Origin: Candidatus Korarchaeum sp.
GTDB lineage: Archaea > Korarchaeota > Korarchaeia > Korarchaeales > Korarchaeaceae
Direction: 5' to 3'
NCBI GenBank assembly: GCA_020833055.1
Contig: JAJHQZ010000013.1
Location: forward strand, 1 to 27,541
Length of the DNA stretch: 27,541 nt
How positions within the stretch are numbered: position 1 is the stretch's first letter; each line of letters starts with the position of its first letter. Position numbers and translations under genes: made by a program. Of this stretch, positions 15,123-22,901 are shown one piece after another. Under the pieces are notes generated by a model, which was not told where the DNA came from, did no database searches, and saw only the letters and a program-made list of their open reading frames with translations.

Positions 15123-15720
15123 TATGAAAGTTAAATAGTTTACTGTGGGGATGAGCTGGCTAAGCTACAACAAATCTACGAAAAAATAGTGAGTTTTTCA
15201 TAAGAATTCATGATAGATGTCCCCTTAAATGACTTTTTTATTATAGAATAGCGGGGAATTCGGCGAAAAGTTCAAGAAAATTATCTTATAGATATGCTAA
15301 TTGCGGTAGTATCTTAGATTTCATTGTCCTCACTTAAATTTTATTTCCTTATATCAGCTAATAATCAAAAATATAATATCAGATTAATCGCAAATTTAAT
15401 TAATAATTTTTATATTTACTCTTTTCAAGAAGCATTTAATTATATCTGTAGTAAATAAATTTTTAACTTTACTACCCCTCAACACTCTCGGAAAGCTGCT
15501 CATAGTATAGGCGATCAGATCGGCGAGATTTACGTAGAGAGATCTCATCTGATCCTAAGGTACTCTGGTACTTCCCATGAAACTACATCGGATCCTTTCT
15601 CTGAATAGATCCTATAAAAATTCCTCTTAAGATAGTTAGTCACTTGAGGATCGCTTATCTCATGCTCTTAGCTGATATTAGAGCTTTTGAAACGTTATGA
15701 AACGATCTCAGCAGTTCGAC
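15123..15720. other. AT-rich intergenic region without a recognisable gene
   Basis: About 600 bp of DNA clearly richer in A and T than its surroundings, especially 15180-15470, with runs such as TAATTAATAATTTTTATATTT and many stops in all frames. The left edge holds the malic enzyme promoter (15131-15137). From 15480 on the composition becomes more balanced and holds an inverted repeat (separate entry). I found no tRNA, CRISPR-like repeat or origin-recognition box. It could hold an uncharacterised RNA or regulatory sites, but nothing proves it. Confidence 0.6.
15513..15554. repeat. Imperfect inverted repeat (hairpin-capable)
   Basis: GATCAGAT at 15513-15520 is matched by ATCTGATC at 15547-15554, and inside it GAGAT (15525-15529) by ATCTC (15542-15546). 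This gives 13 paired positions with a 4-nt bulge and a 12-nt loop. It lies in the gene-poor gap far from both flanking starts, so it is not an obvious terminator. Confidence 0.55.
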
Positions 15721-15728
15721 ATATATAT
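15721..15728 (+). promoter_or_regulatory. TATA box for the small membrane ORF
   Basis: ATATATAT is centred about 26 nt before the ATG at 15750, giving a predicted leaderless transcript. Confidence 0.5.
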
Positions 15729-15749
15729 GGACTGGTGGTAGTATCATCG

Positions 15750-15929
15750 ATGCCTATGAGGGTGGACGTGGTCATGATCGCGAATGCCATGATATATAAC
15801 TTAGGGGTCGCCCTGCTGACCCTAGGCGTAGACGGGGGTGCTTATGTAATACTAGCTTCCGTCAACCTGGCCACGCTCTACCTGATATCCCATCTCTCCA
15901 AGCTAGCTAGGTTCACTTCGAGGCCCTAA
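15750..15929 (+). CDS. 59-residue membrane protein, unknown
   Basis: Encodes two hydrophobic segments (IANAMIYNLGVALLTLGV and YVILASVNLATLYLISHL) separated by DGG, with a short basic tail. I do not recognise it. A longer in-frame start at 15687 is possible, but the TATA box lies after that ATG and at the right distance for 15750, so the short form is favoured. Its 3' end overlaps the convergent MFS gene by 27 nt. The evidence is the promoter spacing and the membrane-like composition; a chance ORF remains possible. Confidence 0.5.
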   Translation: MPMRVDVVMIANAMIYNLGVALLTLGVDGGAYVILASVNLATLYLISHLSKLARFTSRP

Positions 15930-17078
15930 AGACCCCTCTTTTCTCCTTAAGGATGAGGAGAGGGCTATGATCGCGAGCAATTGGCCTATTATCGTGTAAT
16001 AGATTCCCAAGCCAATCATCTTACTCTGGATTAGGTAACCGAAGATCGGAGCGCTTATGAGATTTCCCACCCCGTATACAGCGTTGAAGATCCCATAAGC
16101 GCTTCCCCTCTGATTTTCAGGAACTAGAGTGCTGATAGCAGCCCTATATATGGATTCCTGCATCCCCAGGATTATCCCGAATGTTATCGCTGCTAATACT
16201 ATATTGGACCCTCCTCCGAGGAGGGTTAAGCATGATGGGGCTATAGAGAGTGCGAATGGAATGTAAAGGAAGGCCCTCCCATATCTATCAAACATGAAAC
16301 CCGCAGTTAGTGCTGATGCTGTGTCAACTAACTGTATCAGCATATAGAGGAGCGCAGCAATCCCCGGATTAAAGGTTAAGCTAGAGGAGAGGACTATTAG
16401 TGAGACATGAATTAATGAAATAGTATTCAGGAAGACAGCGATGTTATACATCCAAAAACTCCTCTCGTATTTCAGGGAGAGCTTACCCCCGCCTCCCCCT
16501 GATGGGGATGCCCAAGAGTATCTCCTATAGACGTAGAGGGTCGAGGTAATGAGGAAGAGGTAGGGTATCAAGGAGCTCAGGAAAGCTAGGGAGTAATTGT
16601 TAGAGTATAAGAGGATGAGCCCCATTATCAAGGGCCCAGCTACTGCCCCTATCTGATCTAGGGCTTCATGGATACCGAAAGCCCTCCCAGGTCCCATCCC
16701 CCTCGAGACGAATGAGATGAGGGAGTCCCTAGCTGGGGTCCTTATCCCCTTAGCTATCCTCTCGATAAGTATCAGTATTACCGCTATCTCGAGGGAATTT
16801 GAGAGCCCCAGGAGGGGTATCGATACTATGAGAGCATATCCTAGGATATAGAAGGTCCAATAGGATTTGCTCAGATCTACTAGGAACCCGCTTATGAACC
16901 TGAATGAGATCCCTATGAACTCAGTCACTCCTGAGATCAAACCGACTAAGAAAGCTGAGGCCCCCAGATAAGCTAGATAAGATGGTATTATGCCTCTAGC
17001 CCCCTCGTAGATAACATCCCCGAGGAAACTGACCACACCGAATAAGATTATCGCTTTATAAACTTCTTTATTGCTCAA
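15903..17078 (-). CDS. Major facilitator superfamily transporter
   Basis: A 391-residue protein with about 12 hydrophobic helices arranged as two six-helix halves. The MFS-type loop between helices 2 and 3 (FRFISGFLVDLSKSYW) and RIAKGIRTPARDSL in the first half are visible, with AGFMFDRYGR as the equivalent in the second half. A glycine-rich central loop (SGGGGGK) joins the halves. The start is a TTG at 17078 with a strong GAGGTGGTC site 2 nt upstream. Substrate unknown; the pattern resembles drug/metabolite efflux members. The stop region overlaps the convergent small membrane ORF. Its promoter lies in the gap behind the pyrophosphatase gene. Confidence 0.88.
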   Translation of the reverse strand: MSNKEVYKAIILFGVVSFLGDVIYEGARGIIPSYLAYLGASAFLVGLISGVTEFIGISFRFISGFLVDLSKSYWTFYILGYALIVSIPLLGLSNSLEIAVILILIERIAKGIRTPARDSLISFVSRGMGPGRAFGIHEALDQIGAVAGPLIMGLILLYSNNYSLAFLSSLIPYLFLITSTLYVYRRYSWASPSGGGGGKLSLKYERSFWMYNIAVFLNTISLIHVSLIVLSSSLTFNPGIAALLYMLIQLVDTASALTAGFMFDRYGRAFLYIPFALSIAPSCLTLLGGGSNIVLAAITFGIILGMQESIYRAAISTLVPENQRGSAYGIFNAVYGVGNLISAPIFGYLIQSKMIGLGIYYTIIGQLLAIIALSSSLRRKEGSLGPRSEPS

Positions 17079-17080
17079 CG

Positions 17081-17089
17081 GACCACCTC
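17081..17089 (-). promoter_or_regulatory. Shine-Dalgarno site for the MFS gene
   Basis: GAGGTGGTC on the minus strand, 2 nt before the TTG at 17078. It supports this non-ATG start. No ATG occurs nearby in frame. Confidence 0.75.
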
Positions 17090-17098
17090 TTTCGCAGT

Positions 17099-17118
17099 AA
17101 TTTAAAAAGTATAAAAAG
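17099..17118 (-). terminator. T-rich terminator after hppA, also the MFS promoter region
   Basis: Directly after the hppA stop the minus strand reads CCTTTTTATACTTTTTAAAT. Two T5 runs without a stem fit an archaeal intrinsic terminator. The TTTTTAT at 17111-17117 is also a plausible TATA box for the MFS gene, placing the mRNA start at its Shine-Dalgarno site. Confidence 0.5.
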
Positions 17119-17119
17119 G

Positions 17120-19198
17120 TTAGCCGAGCAAGTAGAGGGAGTAGAGGAGTACCGCGGATCCCATGACTATTGAGACGTTGTTGACGAGCTTGAGGAGGAC
17201 GTGGAGGCTGGGTCCCGCAGTATCCTTGAGGGGATCTCCTACAGTATCCCCTATGACCGAAGCCTTGTGCTCATCAGTCCCCTTCCTACCGCTCCTCTCT
17301 ATGTACTTCTTCGCGTTGTCCCAAGCGGCCCCTCCCGTATTCATGAGGAACGCTAACATGATACCCGCAGCAGTCACGCCTATCTGGAAGCCCCCTAGGG
17401 CTACGGGTCCGAGTAGGAAGCCTACCGCTATCGGGGCAATTAAAGATACTAAGCTAGGGACTATCATCTCCTTCTGGGCAGCTCTAGTACTTATATCAAC
17501 GCATTTAGCGTAATCTGGTTCATTCTCTCCCTCTAAAATCCCAGGAATTTCCCTGAATTGCCTTCTGACTTCCTTTATCATCTCCCAAGCCGTCCTCCCC
17601 ACGGCCCTTACGGCCCTGCTGGAGAAGAAGAACGGGAGTATAGCTCCTGAGATGAGCCCTATCAGAGTGACGGGTCGCATTAAGTTGAAGTTCTCCACTC
17701 TGACTACATCCACATATGCTTGGAAGAGGAGGAGCGATGCCATCGCAGCGCTTCCCATAGCGAATCCCTTAGCTAGGGACTTAGTCGTATTTCCAGCAGC
17801 ATCCAGGACATCTTTTACTTCACTACCAACTTCCTCCTCTATCCCCGACATCTCTATTATGCCGCTCGCATTATCAGCTATCGGGCCGTAGCCGTCCATG
17901 GCTAGTATTATTCCAGTTAGTGAGAGCATCCCTATAGTGGCTGCTACTGTCCCATAGATTCCTGAGAAATGCGGAGGAATGCCATTAATCTGCCCATATA
18001 TCCCTCCCAAGTAGTAGGAAGCTCCTAGAGCTGCTAAGACCGATATGACTGGGATAGCCGGGGCCTCCATACCAACTGAGAGGCCAGATAGTATCGTGGT
18101 CGCGGGACCGGTTTCAGTGGACCTGACTATATCGAGGACGGGCCCGTGTACCTCAGTGTAGTACTCTATAGCCAGCTCTATTATGAGAGCAGCCGCCATT
18201 CCTAGGAGAGATGCTAGATAGAGGTATTCATGGCCTGGGCCGAACCAGGATGTTACGAAGTAAAACAGGGCTGCTGTAGTTATCACAGATGCTATTAAAG
18301 CCCTTCTCATAGCGGAGATCGGCATCTCCCCTTCTCTCGGTTTGACGAAGAGGGAGCCGACTAGAGTCCCTATTATACCTGTAGCTCTAGCGACTAACGG
18401 GAAGAAGATGAAGTACAAGTTCTTAGTCAGTAGGTAGAGAGCTGCCCCTATTATCATAGACCCTATGTTCTCAGCTGATATAGATTCGAATAAATCGGCC
18501 CCTCTACCCGCGCAATCCCCGACGTTATCGCCAACATTATCCGCTATGACAGCTGGATTCCTGGGATCGTCCTCAGGTATTCCAGCTTCGACCTTCCCAA
18601 CAAGATCAGCCCCGACATCGGCTGCCTTAGTGTAGATACCGCCACCCAATTGTGCGAAGAGGGCCGCCAAGCTGGCGCCGAATCCGAATCCCATGACTAA
18701 AGTAGGGATATTCTCGACTCCTCTCCACCCGTTGAGCCACCAGTAGAGGAAGAACATACCAGCTACTCCAGCTAAACTCATTGAAACTACCATGAGCCCT
18801 AAGACGAGACCACCTAAGTAAGCCACGACGAGGGGTTTCTCCTTGCTTTCCCTCGCTGCCTGAGCTACTCTCACATTAGTTATCGTAGCAGCATCCATAG
18901 ATACGTAACCAGCGAGTAGAGAAGCCACAGTGCCGAGCATGAATGAGGCTGAAACGTAAGGTATTCCGCCGTGCTGGATAACATCTAATATGTAGACGAA
19001 GGCAGCTATGACTATCATAACTAGAAGTATAACTTTATACTGCCTATGAAGATAAGCTTTTGATCCTTTCCTTATAGCTTGGCTTATTTTAATCATTTTT
19101 TCATTTCCTGGGTTCATCCTAGCTATTAAGTACCTCAACAATAGGGCTATCAGGATGCCTGAGGTCGCTGATGCTAGTATCACCAGTTCCCAGAGCAC
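17120..19198 (-). CDS. hppA: Membrane-bound proton/sodium-pumping pyrophosphatase
   Basis: A 692-residue, multi-helix integral membrane enzyme coupling pyrophosphate hydrolysis to ion pumping. Key motifs: YTKAADVGADLVGKVEAG, then DDPRNPAVIADNVGDNVGD (substrate and Mg binding), a GNTTKSLAKG segment, and a late DNAKKYIE / KASVIGDTVGDPLKD pair. The lysine in GNTTK is the mark of potassium-independent enzymes, but the residue three further is Ala rather than the usual Thr. An ATG at 19246 would lie upstream of the TATA box (19229-19239). The GTG at 19198 has GAGGGGTC 2 nt upstream and is preferred. Single-gene unit. Confidence 0.93.
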   Translation of the reverse strand: MLWELVILASATSGILIALLLRYLIARMNPGNEKMIKISQAIRKGSKAYLHRQYKVILLVMIVIAAFVYILDVIQHGGIPYVSASFMLGTVASLLAGYVSMDAATITNVRVAQAARESKEKPLVVAYLGGLVLGLMVVSMSLAGVAGMFFLYWWLNGWRGVENIPTLVMGFGFGASLAALFAQLGGGIYTKAADVGADLVGKVEAGIPEDDPRNPAVIADNVGDNVGDCAGRGADLFESISAENIGSMIIGAALYLLTKNLYFIFFPLVARATGIIGTLVGSLFVKPREGEMPISAMRRALIASVITTAALFYFVTSWFGPGHEYLYLASLLGMAAALIIELAIEYYTEVHGPVLDIVRSTETGPATTILSGLSVGMEAPAIPVISVLAALGASYYLGGIYGQINGIPPHFSGIYGTVAATIGMLSLTGIILAMDGYGPIADNASGIIEMSGIEEEVGSEVKDVLDAAGNTTKSLAKGFAMGSAAMASLLLFQAYVDVVRVENFNLMRPVTLIGLISGAILPFFFSSRAVRAVGRTAWEMIKEVRRQFREIPGILEGENEPDYAKCVDISTRAAQKEMIVPSLVSLIAPIAVGFLLGPVALGGFQIGVTAAGIMLAFLMNTGGAAWDNAKKYIERSGRKGTDEHKASVIGDTVGDPLKDTAGPSLHVLLKLVNNVSIVMGSAVLLYSLYLLG

Positions 19199-19228
19199 TT
19201 CGACCCCTCGGCCGCAAGTTCCTCGGAT

Positions 19229-19239
19229 AATTAAAAAGT
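19229..19239 (-). promoter_or_regulatory. TATA box for hppA
   Basis: The minus strand reads ACTTTTTAATT. Transcription would begin near 19208, at the GAGGGGTC site, leaving a 10-nt leader before the GTG at 19198. Confidence 0.55.
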
Positions 19240-19367
19240 TTACCATTCAGCTGAGGATGTACGCTCAAAATAGTAAAAATATTTTCCATAAAATTTTAGA
19301 GCAACAGCCCCTATATAACATAAGATTTTAATATTCACTCACCTCTTGACTTCTGGATTTATATATT

Positions 19368-20786
19368 TTATCTCACGATCCTCCATTTCGTTCCTCTCGG
19401 AGTATCTTGGACGTCTATCCCCAGCTCCCTCATCCTCCCCCTTATCTCATCGGCTAGATCGTATTCCTTCCTCCTCCTCAGGTTCTCCCTCACGTAAAGT
19501 ATGAGGGATATCAGAGCATGAAGCATTGAGGTATTTGGACCTCCCTCAATTCTGAGACCTAATAGATCCAGGAGCTCCGAGAATATCGAGATTACTTCAT
19601 TCTTCCCGGCCTCACTAATCCTACCCATCCTCTCCGAGAAGGAATTCACATCCCTAACTAACTCATAGAGCTCTCCCAAGGCCTCAGCAGTATTCACGTC
19701 GTCCAACATCCTCCTATAGAAGGAATCCCTCCTCTCCCTAACTTTACTCAAGAACTCCCTCTCCTCATCCCCTCCCTCACCTATCTCCAGTTCCTTCAAG
19801 TTCTCTAAGCAGTTGACTATCCTCTCATAACTGCTCCTCGCTTGCTCTAAGTACTCCCATCTGAAGTCTATCGGTGACCTGTAGTGCCTCGAGAGGAGGA
19901 ATATCCTGAGTGTATTCGCATCATACTCTCGGAGAGCTTCCCTTATAGTCACGAAATTACCTAGAGATTTGGACATCTTCTCTCCCTCGACTGTAAGGAG
20001 GCCCGTGTGGATCCAGTACTTAACGAAAGGTTTCTCTCCAGTTAAGCTCTCAGCTTGCGCTATCTCTGCCTCATGATGCGGGAAAGCGAGCTCTATCGCC
20101 CCACCATGTATATCGTACTGCTTCCCGAAGTGCTTTATGGATATAGCTGTGTCCTCTATATGCCAGCCGGGCCTCCCGTAACCCCAAGGCGATTCCCAGC
20201 CGAACTCCTCCCTAGGTCTGTTCCTCCAGAGGGCGAAGTCCCCTGGATTCCTCTTAGTTGGATCCGGCTCTATCCTATGGACCCTCAGTTCCTCGGGCTT
20301 CTGACCTGAGAGCTTACCATAGTCCGGGAAAGTCGTTATATCGAAGTAAACTCCGCTCTCAGTTACGTAAGCTTTACCTAATTTTATTAGGGCTTCTATT
20401 TGCTCGAATATCTCCTTGAGGTAATCGGAGGCTCTAGCGTATAAGTTTACGCTCGTTATATTCAATGCCCTCATGTCCTCATAGTAGTAGCTCTCGAACT
20501 CCCTAGCTAACTCTATAGGGTCTCTGCCCTCCTCAGCAGCTCTATTGACTATCTTATCGTCCACATCCGTTATATTCTGGAGGTAGAAGAGGGAATAACC
20601 CAGCTTCCTAAGGAATCTAGCTAGCGTATCGTAGAAGACATAAGTTCTCGCATGGCCTAAGTGCGAGTAATCGTATACAGTAGGCCCGCAGACGAACATG
20701 AAAACCCTCCTTCCAACGAGGGGTTCGAAGAGTTCAAGCCTCCTCGTGAGAGTATTGAAGACTACGAGATCAGCAAAGACGATCAC
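19368..20786 (-). CDS. cysS: Cysteinyl-tRNA synthetase
   Basis: A 472-residue class I synthetase. Motifs in order: VFNTLTRRLE, VCGPTVYDYSHLGHART (HIGH-type HLGH, first zinc cysteine), GWHIEDTAIS, HGGAIELAFPHHEAE, and EKMSKSLGNF (KMSKS). A helical C-terminal anticodon-binding region follows. The usual zinc-ligand cysteine in GWHIECSAM is replaced by Asp. The start is a GTG at 20786; no other start codon lies between it and the family core. A TATA element at 20821-20829 is shared with the divergent nitroreductase gene. The 120-nt AT-rich gap behind cysS (19247-19367) has T-runs on this strand and the hppA promoter. Confidence 0.95.
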   Translation of the reverse strand: MIVFADLVVFNTLTRRLELFEPLVGRRVFMFVCGPTVYDYSHLGHARTYVFYDTLARFLRKLGYSLFYLQNITDVDDKIVNRAAEEGRDPIELAREFESYYYEDMRALNITSVNLYARASDYLKEIFEQIEALIKLGKAYVTESGVYFDITTFPDYGKLSGQKPEELRVHRIEPDPTKRNPGDFALWRNRPREEFGWESPWGYGRPGWHIEDTAISIKHFGKQYDIHGGAIELAFPHHEAEIAQAESLTGEKPFVKYWIHTGLLTVEGEKMSKSLGNFVTIREALREYDANTLRIFLLSRHYRSPIDFRWEYLEQARSSYERIVNCLENLKELEIGEGGDEEREFLSKVRERRDSFYRRMLDDVNTAEALGELYELVRDVNSFSERMGRISEAGKNEVISIFSELLDLLGLRIEGGPNTSMLHALISLILYVRENLRRRKEYDLADEIRGRMRELGIDVQDTPRGTKWRIVR

Positions 20787-20820
20787 CCATAGCGAGCACC
20801 CGAGCTAAGGAACTGCACCA

Positions 20821-20829
20821 CTTATAAAG
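20821..20829. promoter_or_regulatory. Shared bidirectional TATA element (cysS / nitroreductase)
   Basis: CTTATAAAG reads as CTTTATAAG on the other strand, a near palindrome. It is centred 25 nt before the nitroreductase GTG (20850) and 39 nt before the cysS GTG (20786). It is the only clear TATA box in the 63-nt divergent gap. The same nonamer occurs at 22221. Confidence 0.65.
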
Positions 20830-20849
20830 TTTTCCTGTAGGGGGAGTGT

Positions 20850-21569
20850 GTGAGGTACCCGGAGCTGCGTGAGAGTATCTTGATATCCGCAGCCTTCTTC
20901 TCAGTTACAGCTATAATCCTCCTTCTAACTGGAGCTATAAGCTTAGAAGTTCCTTCTTCTGAGGAGAAGAAAGTGGGAGTGATAAAGCTACCGGATCCAG
21001 TGCTCAAGGGCTCTGTCTCAGTTGAGGAAGCGATAAGCAAGAGGAGGTCGATAAGGGAATATAGAGATGAGCCCCTGAGATTAGAGGAGCTAGGACAATT
21101 GCTATGGGCTGCGCAGGGGATAACATCTCCAAAGGGGTTCAGAGCCGCTCCGAGCGCTGGAGCCACTTATCCCCTCGAGATCTACGTCTCTGTGAAGGAG
21201 AGAGGTGTGATCGGGCTGCCTGCTGGTATCTATCACTACGATCCTTTCGATCACTCCTTAACTCTTATTAAGGAAGGGGATCACTCCCTAGAAATTTACA
21301 GAGCATCCCTGAACCAGGAGTGGGTCAAGGAAGCTCCTATCTGCATAATAATAGCGGCAGATTTCAGCAGGACTACCTCTCGCTACGGTGCTAGGGGGGA
21401 GAGATACGTTTACATGGAGGCCGGTCATGTGGGCCAGAACATATACTTACAGGCCACGGCCTTGGACTTGGGTACTGTAGCTGTGGGAGCCTTCTACGAT
21501 GATCAACTGAGATCGATAATAGGTTGCGAGGAGGCTCCTATATACATATTCCCGGTGGGGAGGAAGTGA
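20850..21569 (+). CDS. Membrane-anchored SagB-like nitroreductase-family oxidoreductase
   Basis: A 239-residue FMN-dependent flavoprotein. An N-terminal helix (about residues 9-30) anchors it. The nitroreductase fold then begins with AISKRRSIREY (FMN phosphate-binding arginines), LGQLLWAAQGI and the SagB-type PSAGATYPLEIYV, followed by AGIYHYDP and, near the end, EAGHVGQNIYLQATALDLGT. SagB-like enzymes oxidise azolines in peptide natural products, but many stand-alone archaeal members have unknown substrates; no YcaO or peptide gene is visible here. The GTG start sits 25 nt from the TATA centre (leaderless). The TGA overlaps the ATG of the next gene, so the two are coupled. Confidence 0.85.
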   Translation: MRYPELRESILISAAFFSVTAIILLLTGAISLEVPSSEEKKVGVIKLPDPVLKGSVSVEEAISKRRSIREYRDEPLRLEELGQLLWAAQGITSPKGFRAAPSAGATYPLEIYVSVKERGVIGLPAGIYHYDPFDHSLTLIKEGDHSLEIYRASLNQEWVKEAPICIIIAADFSRTTSRYGARGERYVYMEAGHVGQNIYLQATALDLGTVAVGAFYDDQLRSIIGCEEAPIYIFPVGRK

Positions 21570-21763
21570 TGCTGATCCTAGATCATCATTCCCTGGGCTA
21601 CATCTCCCTCTGGTATGGGGCAGCTACGCTAATGACGGGGATAATATTACTGATCAACAGGAGGCCCATCTCAAAATATATGAAGTACATTAGGCTCATC
21701 CACTTACTGTTGGGGGCTACTACAGGTATGCTCGGTCTCCTCACTTATCTAGCTGCTATTTAG
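21569..21763 (+). CDS. 64-residue two-helix membrane protein coupled to the nitroreductase
   Basis: Not a family I can name. It has two hydrophobic helices (about residues 11-29 and 42-63) with a basic loop RRPISKYMKYIR between them and histidines at the helix edges (HH near the start, one at IHLLLG). The ATG overlaps the nitroreductase stop as TGATG, and GGGGAGGAAG lies just upstream. A longer in-frame start at 21524 inside the nitroreductase gene is unlikely. The coupling suggests a membrane partner of the flavoprotein, perhaps for electron transfer to quinone or haem; that is inference. The stop overlaps the convergent DUF4430 gene. Confidence 0.7.
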   Translation: MLILDHHSLGYISLWYGAATLMTGIILLINRRPISKYMKYIRLIHLLLGATTGMLGLLTYLAAI

Positions 21764-22197
21764 GGCTTAGGCGGTGGATAGCTGCTCGTATCCTCATAGA
21801 ACCATAATAAGGTCTCGCCGTCCGAGAGGAGGTACTTATCAGCAGCCACTGGCCCGAGCACCCAGCCCATAGATCTATCCCAGTACCACCATATCCAATA
21901 TTTGGACCCCTCGTTCCTCACGCCGTTTATCGAGTTGACGAAGCAACCCATCCCCGGGTACTCAGTGTAGTTGACGGATGCGACTCTCCTAGTGGCTTCT
22001 AAGAGAGTAGCCCCCTTCCTCAGGACAGTTGAGTTGTGCCATTCAGTCCTATTATCATATCTTATCCCTATGTTCACCCTTATCTCTCCTCCCTGCCCTC
22101 TCATCACTTCATTCAAGTAGAGGGATGTGGCCAAGACTCCCCAGATGAAGAACAGCACGATCAATGCCTTGAGGGCCCTCTCGCTCATACGCATCAT
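21760..22197 (-). CDS. DUF4430-domain extracytoplasmic protein
   Basis: A 145-residue protein with an N-terminal helix (about residues 8-28, ALIVLFFIWGVLATSLYL) acting as signal anchor, then a DUF4430 (transcobalamin-like C-terminal) beta domain. Visible family features are the strand start GEIRVNIGIRY, LEATRRVASV, a GSKYWIWWYWD aromatic core, and GWVLGPVAADKYLLSDGE ending in LLWFYE. Such domains occur in extracellular ligand-binding proteins. An in-frame ATG at 22212 is possible, but the TATA element at 22221-22229 lies 28 nt from the ATG at 22197, favouring the latter. Ligand unknown. It faces the nitroreductase pair convergently. Confidence 0.75.
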   Translation of the reverse strand: MMRMSERALKALIVLFFIWGVLATSLYLNEVMRGQGGEIRVNIGIRYDNRTEWHNSTVLRKGATLLEATRRVASVNYTEYPGMGCFVNSINGVRNEGSKYWIWWYWDRSMGWVLGPVAADKYLLSDGETLLWFYEDTSSYPPPKP

Positions 22198-22220
22198 GGA
22201 TAGATTATCCATCCATAATG

Positions 22221-22229
22221 CTTATAAAG
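22221..22229. promoter_or_regulatory. Shared bidirectional TATA element (DUF4430 gene / DUF4443 regulator)
   Basis: CTTATAAAG again, centred 28 nt from the ATG at 22197 on the minus strand and 27-30 nt from the starts at 22252/22255 on the plus strand. It is the only TATA candidate in the 57-nt divergent gap. Confidence 0.65.
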
Positions 22230-22254
22230 TTTACGTTCACCTCATGATGGCTTG

Positions 22255-22866
22255 ATGGTGCTGAGCGAACTTAGATCGGCATTTGAGAGGCTCCCAGGTC
22301 CTTTACCGAATTATAACTTACTTCACGCGATCCTACTCATATTAGCTCTAGAGGAAGGTCCCTGCGGTAGGAAGAAGTTATCATCTATTATCTCTCTCGG
22401 TGAGGGGAGTGCTAGGAGCCTCATAAGTAAGCTGAGGGATCTTAAATGGATAGATTGCGGGAGGGAGGGATGCTTCCTCACACCTCTCGGTAGGGAGAAG
22501 ATTGAAGAGCTGAGGAAATGCCTTCTGGGACCTATGAAGATCAGCTTGGTGGAACTATTCAGAGGGGATGTCTACTTGACTTTAGTGAAGTGCGTGAATT
22601 ACCTCGATATCCTAGATCTCAGGGACGAGGCCGTCAGGTTCGGGGGGAAGGGGGCTCTGATATTCGCGGTGAGGGGGAAGAGGGTGATATTCCCGGAGAC
22701 CGGGGAAGATCTATCGATATACGCTCCCAATGATAGCAAGCTACTTGAAAGTTTGGGGGCCTCAGACGGTGATCTAATAATAATTGGGCTCTCTGAGGAC
22801 CCACAGATCTCTAAACTCTCCTCCTTGGGTGCATCTTTACTCGCGATACAGGGCCCGAGGAAATAA
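22255..22866 (+). CDS. Winged-helix transcriptional regulator with DUF4443 domain
   Basis: A 203-residue protein. The N-terminal 75 residues form a winged helix-turn-helix (LLHAILLILALEEGPCGRKK, then GSARSLISKLRDLKWID and a FLTPLGREKIEEL wing). The C-terminal 110 residues match the archaeal DUF4443 ligand-like domain, with GGKGALIFAVRGKRVIFPE and DGDLIIIGLSED. It is probably a cytosolic DNA-binding regulator sensing a small molecule; the target is unknown. It is divergent from the DUF4430 gene with a common TATA element, so binding there could control both (inference). ATG at 22255 is preferred to the TTG at 22252. serS follows after 35 nt. Confidence 0.8.
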   Translation: MVLSELRSAFERLPGPLPNYNLLHAILLILALEEGPCGRKKLSSIISLGEGSARSLISKLRDLKWIDCGREGCFLTPLGREKIEELRKCLLGPMKISLVELFRGDVYLTLVKCVNYLDILDLRDEAVRFGGKGALIFAVRGKRVIFPETGEDLSIYAPNDSKLLESLGASDGDLIIIGLSEDPQISKLSSLGASLLAIQGPRK

Positions 22867-22901
22867 TTTAAAGCAATCATTATAACTGGCTGGGTGCGAA
22901 A

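Noticed and set aside
15180-15480. Replication origin in the AT-rich gap
   Set aside because: No repeated origin-recognition boxes, and no orc1/cdc6 or other replication gene nearby; AT content alone is not enough.
19199-19246. Sixteen extra N-terminal codons for the pyrophosphatase from ATG 19246
   Set aside because: They lie across the TATA box and read as a poor N-terminus; GTG 19198 has a ribosome-binding site.
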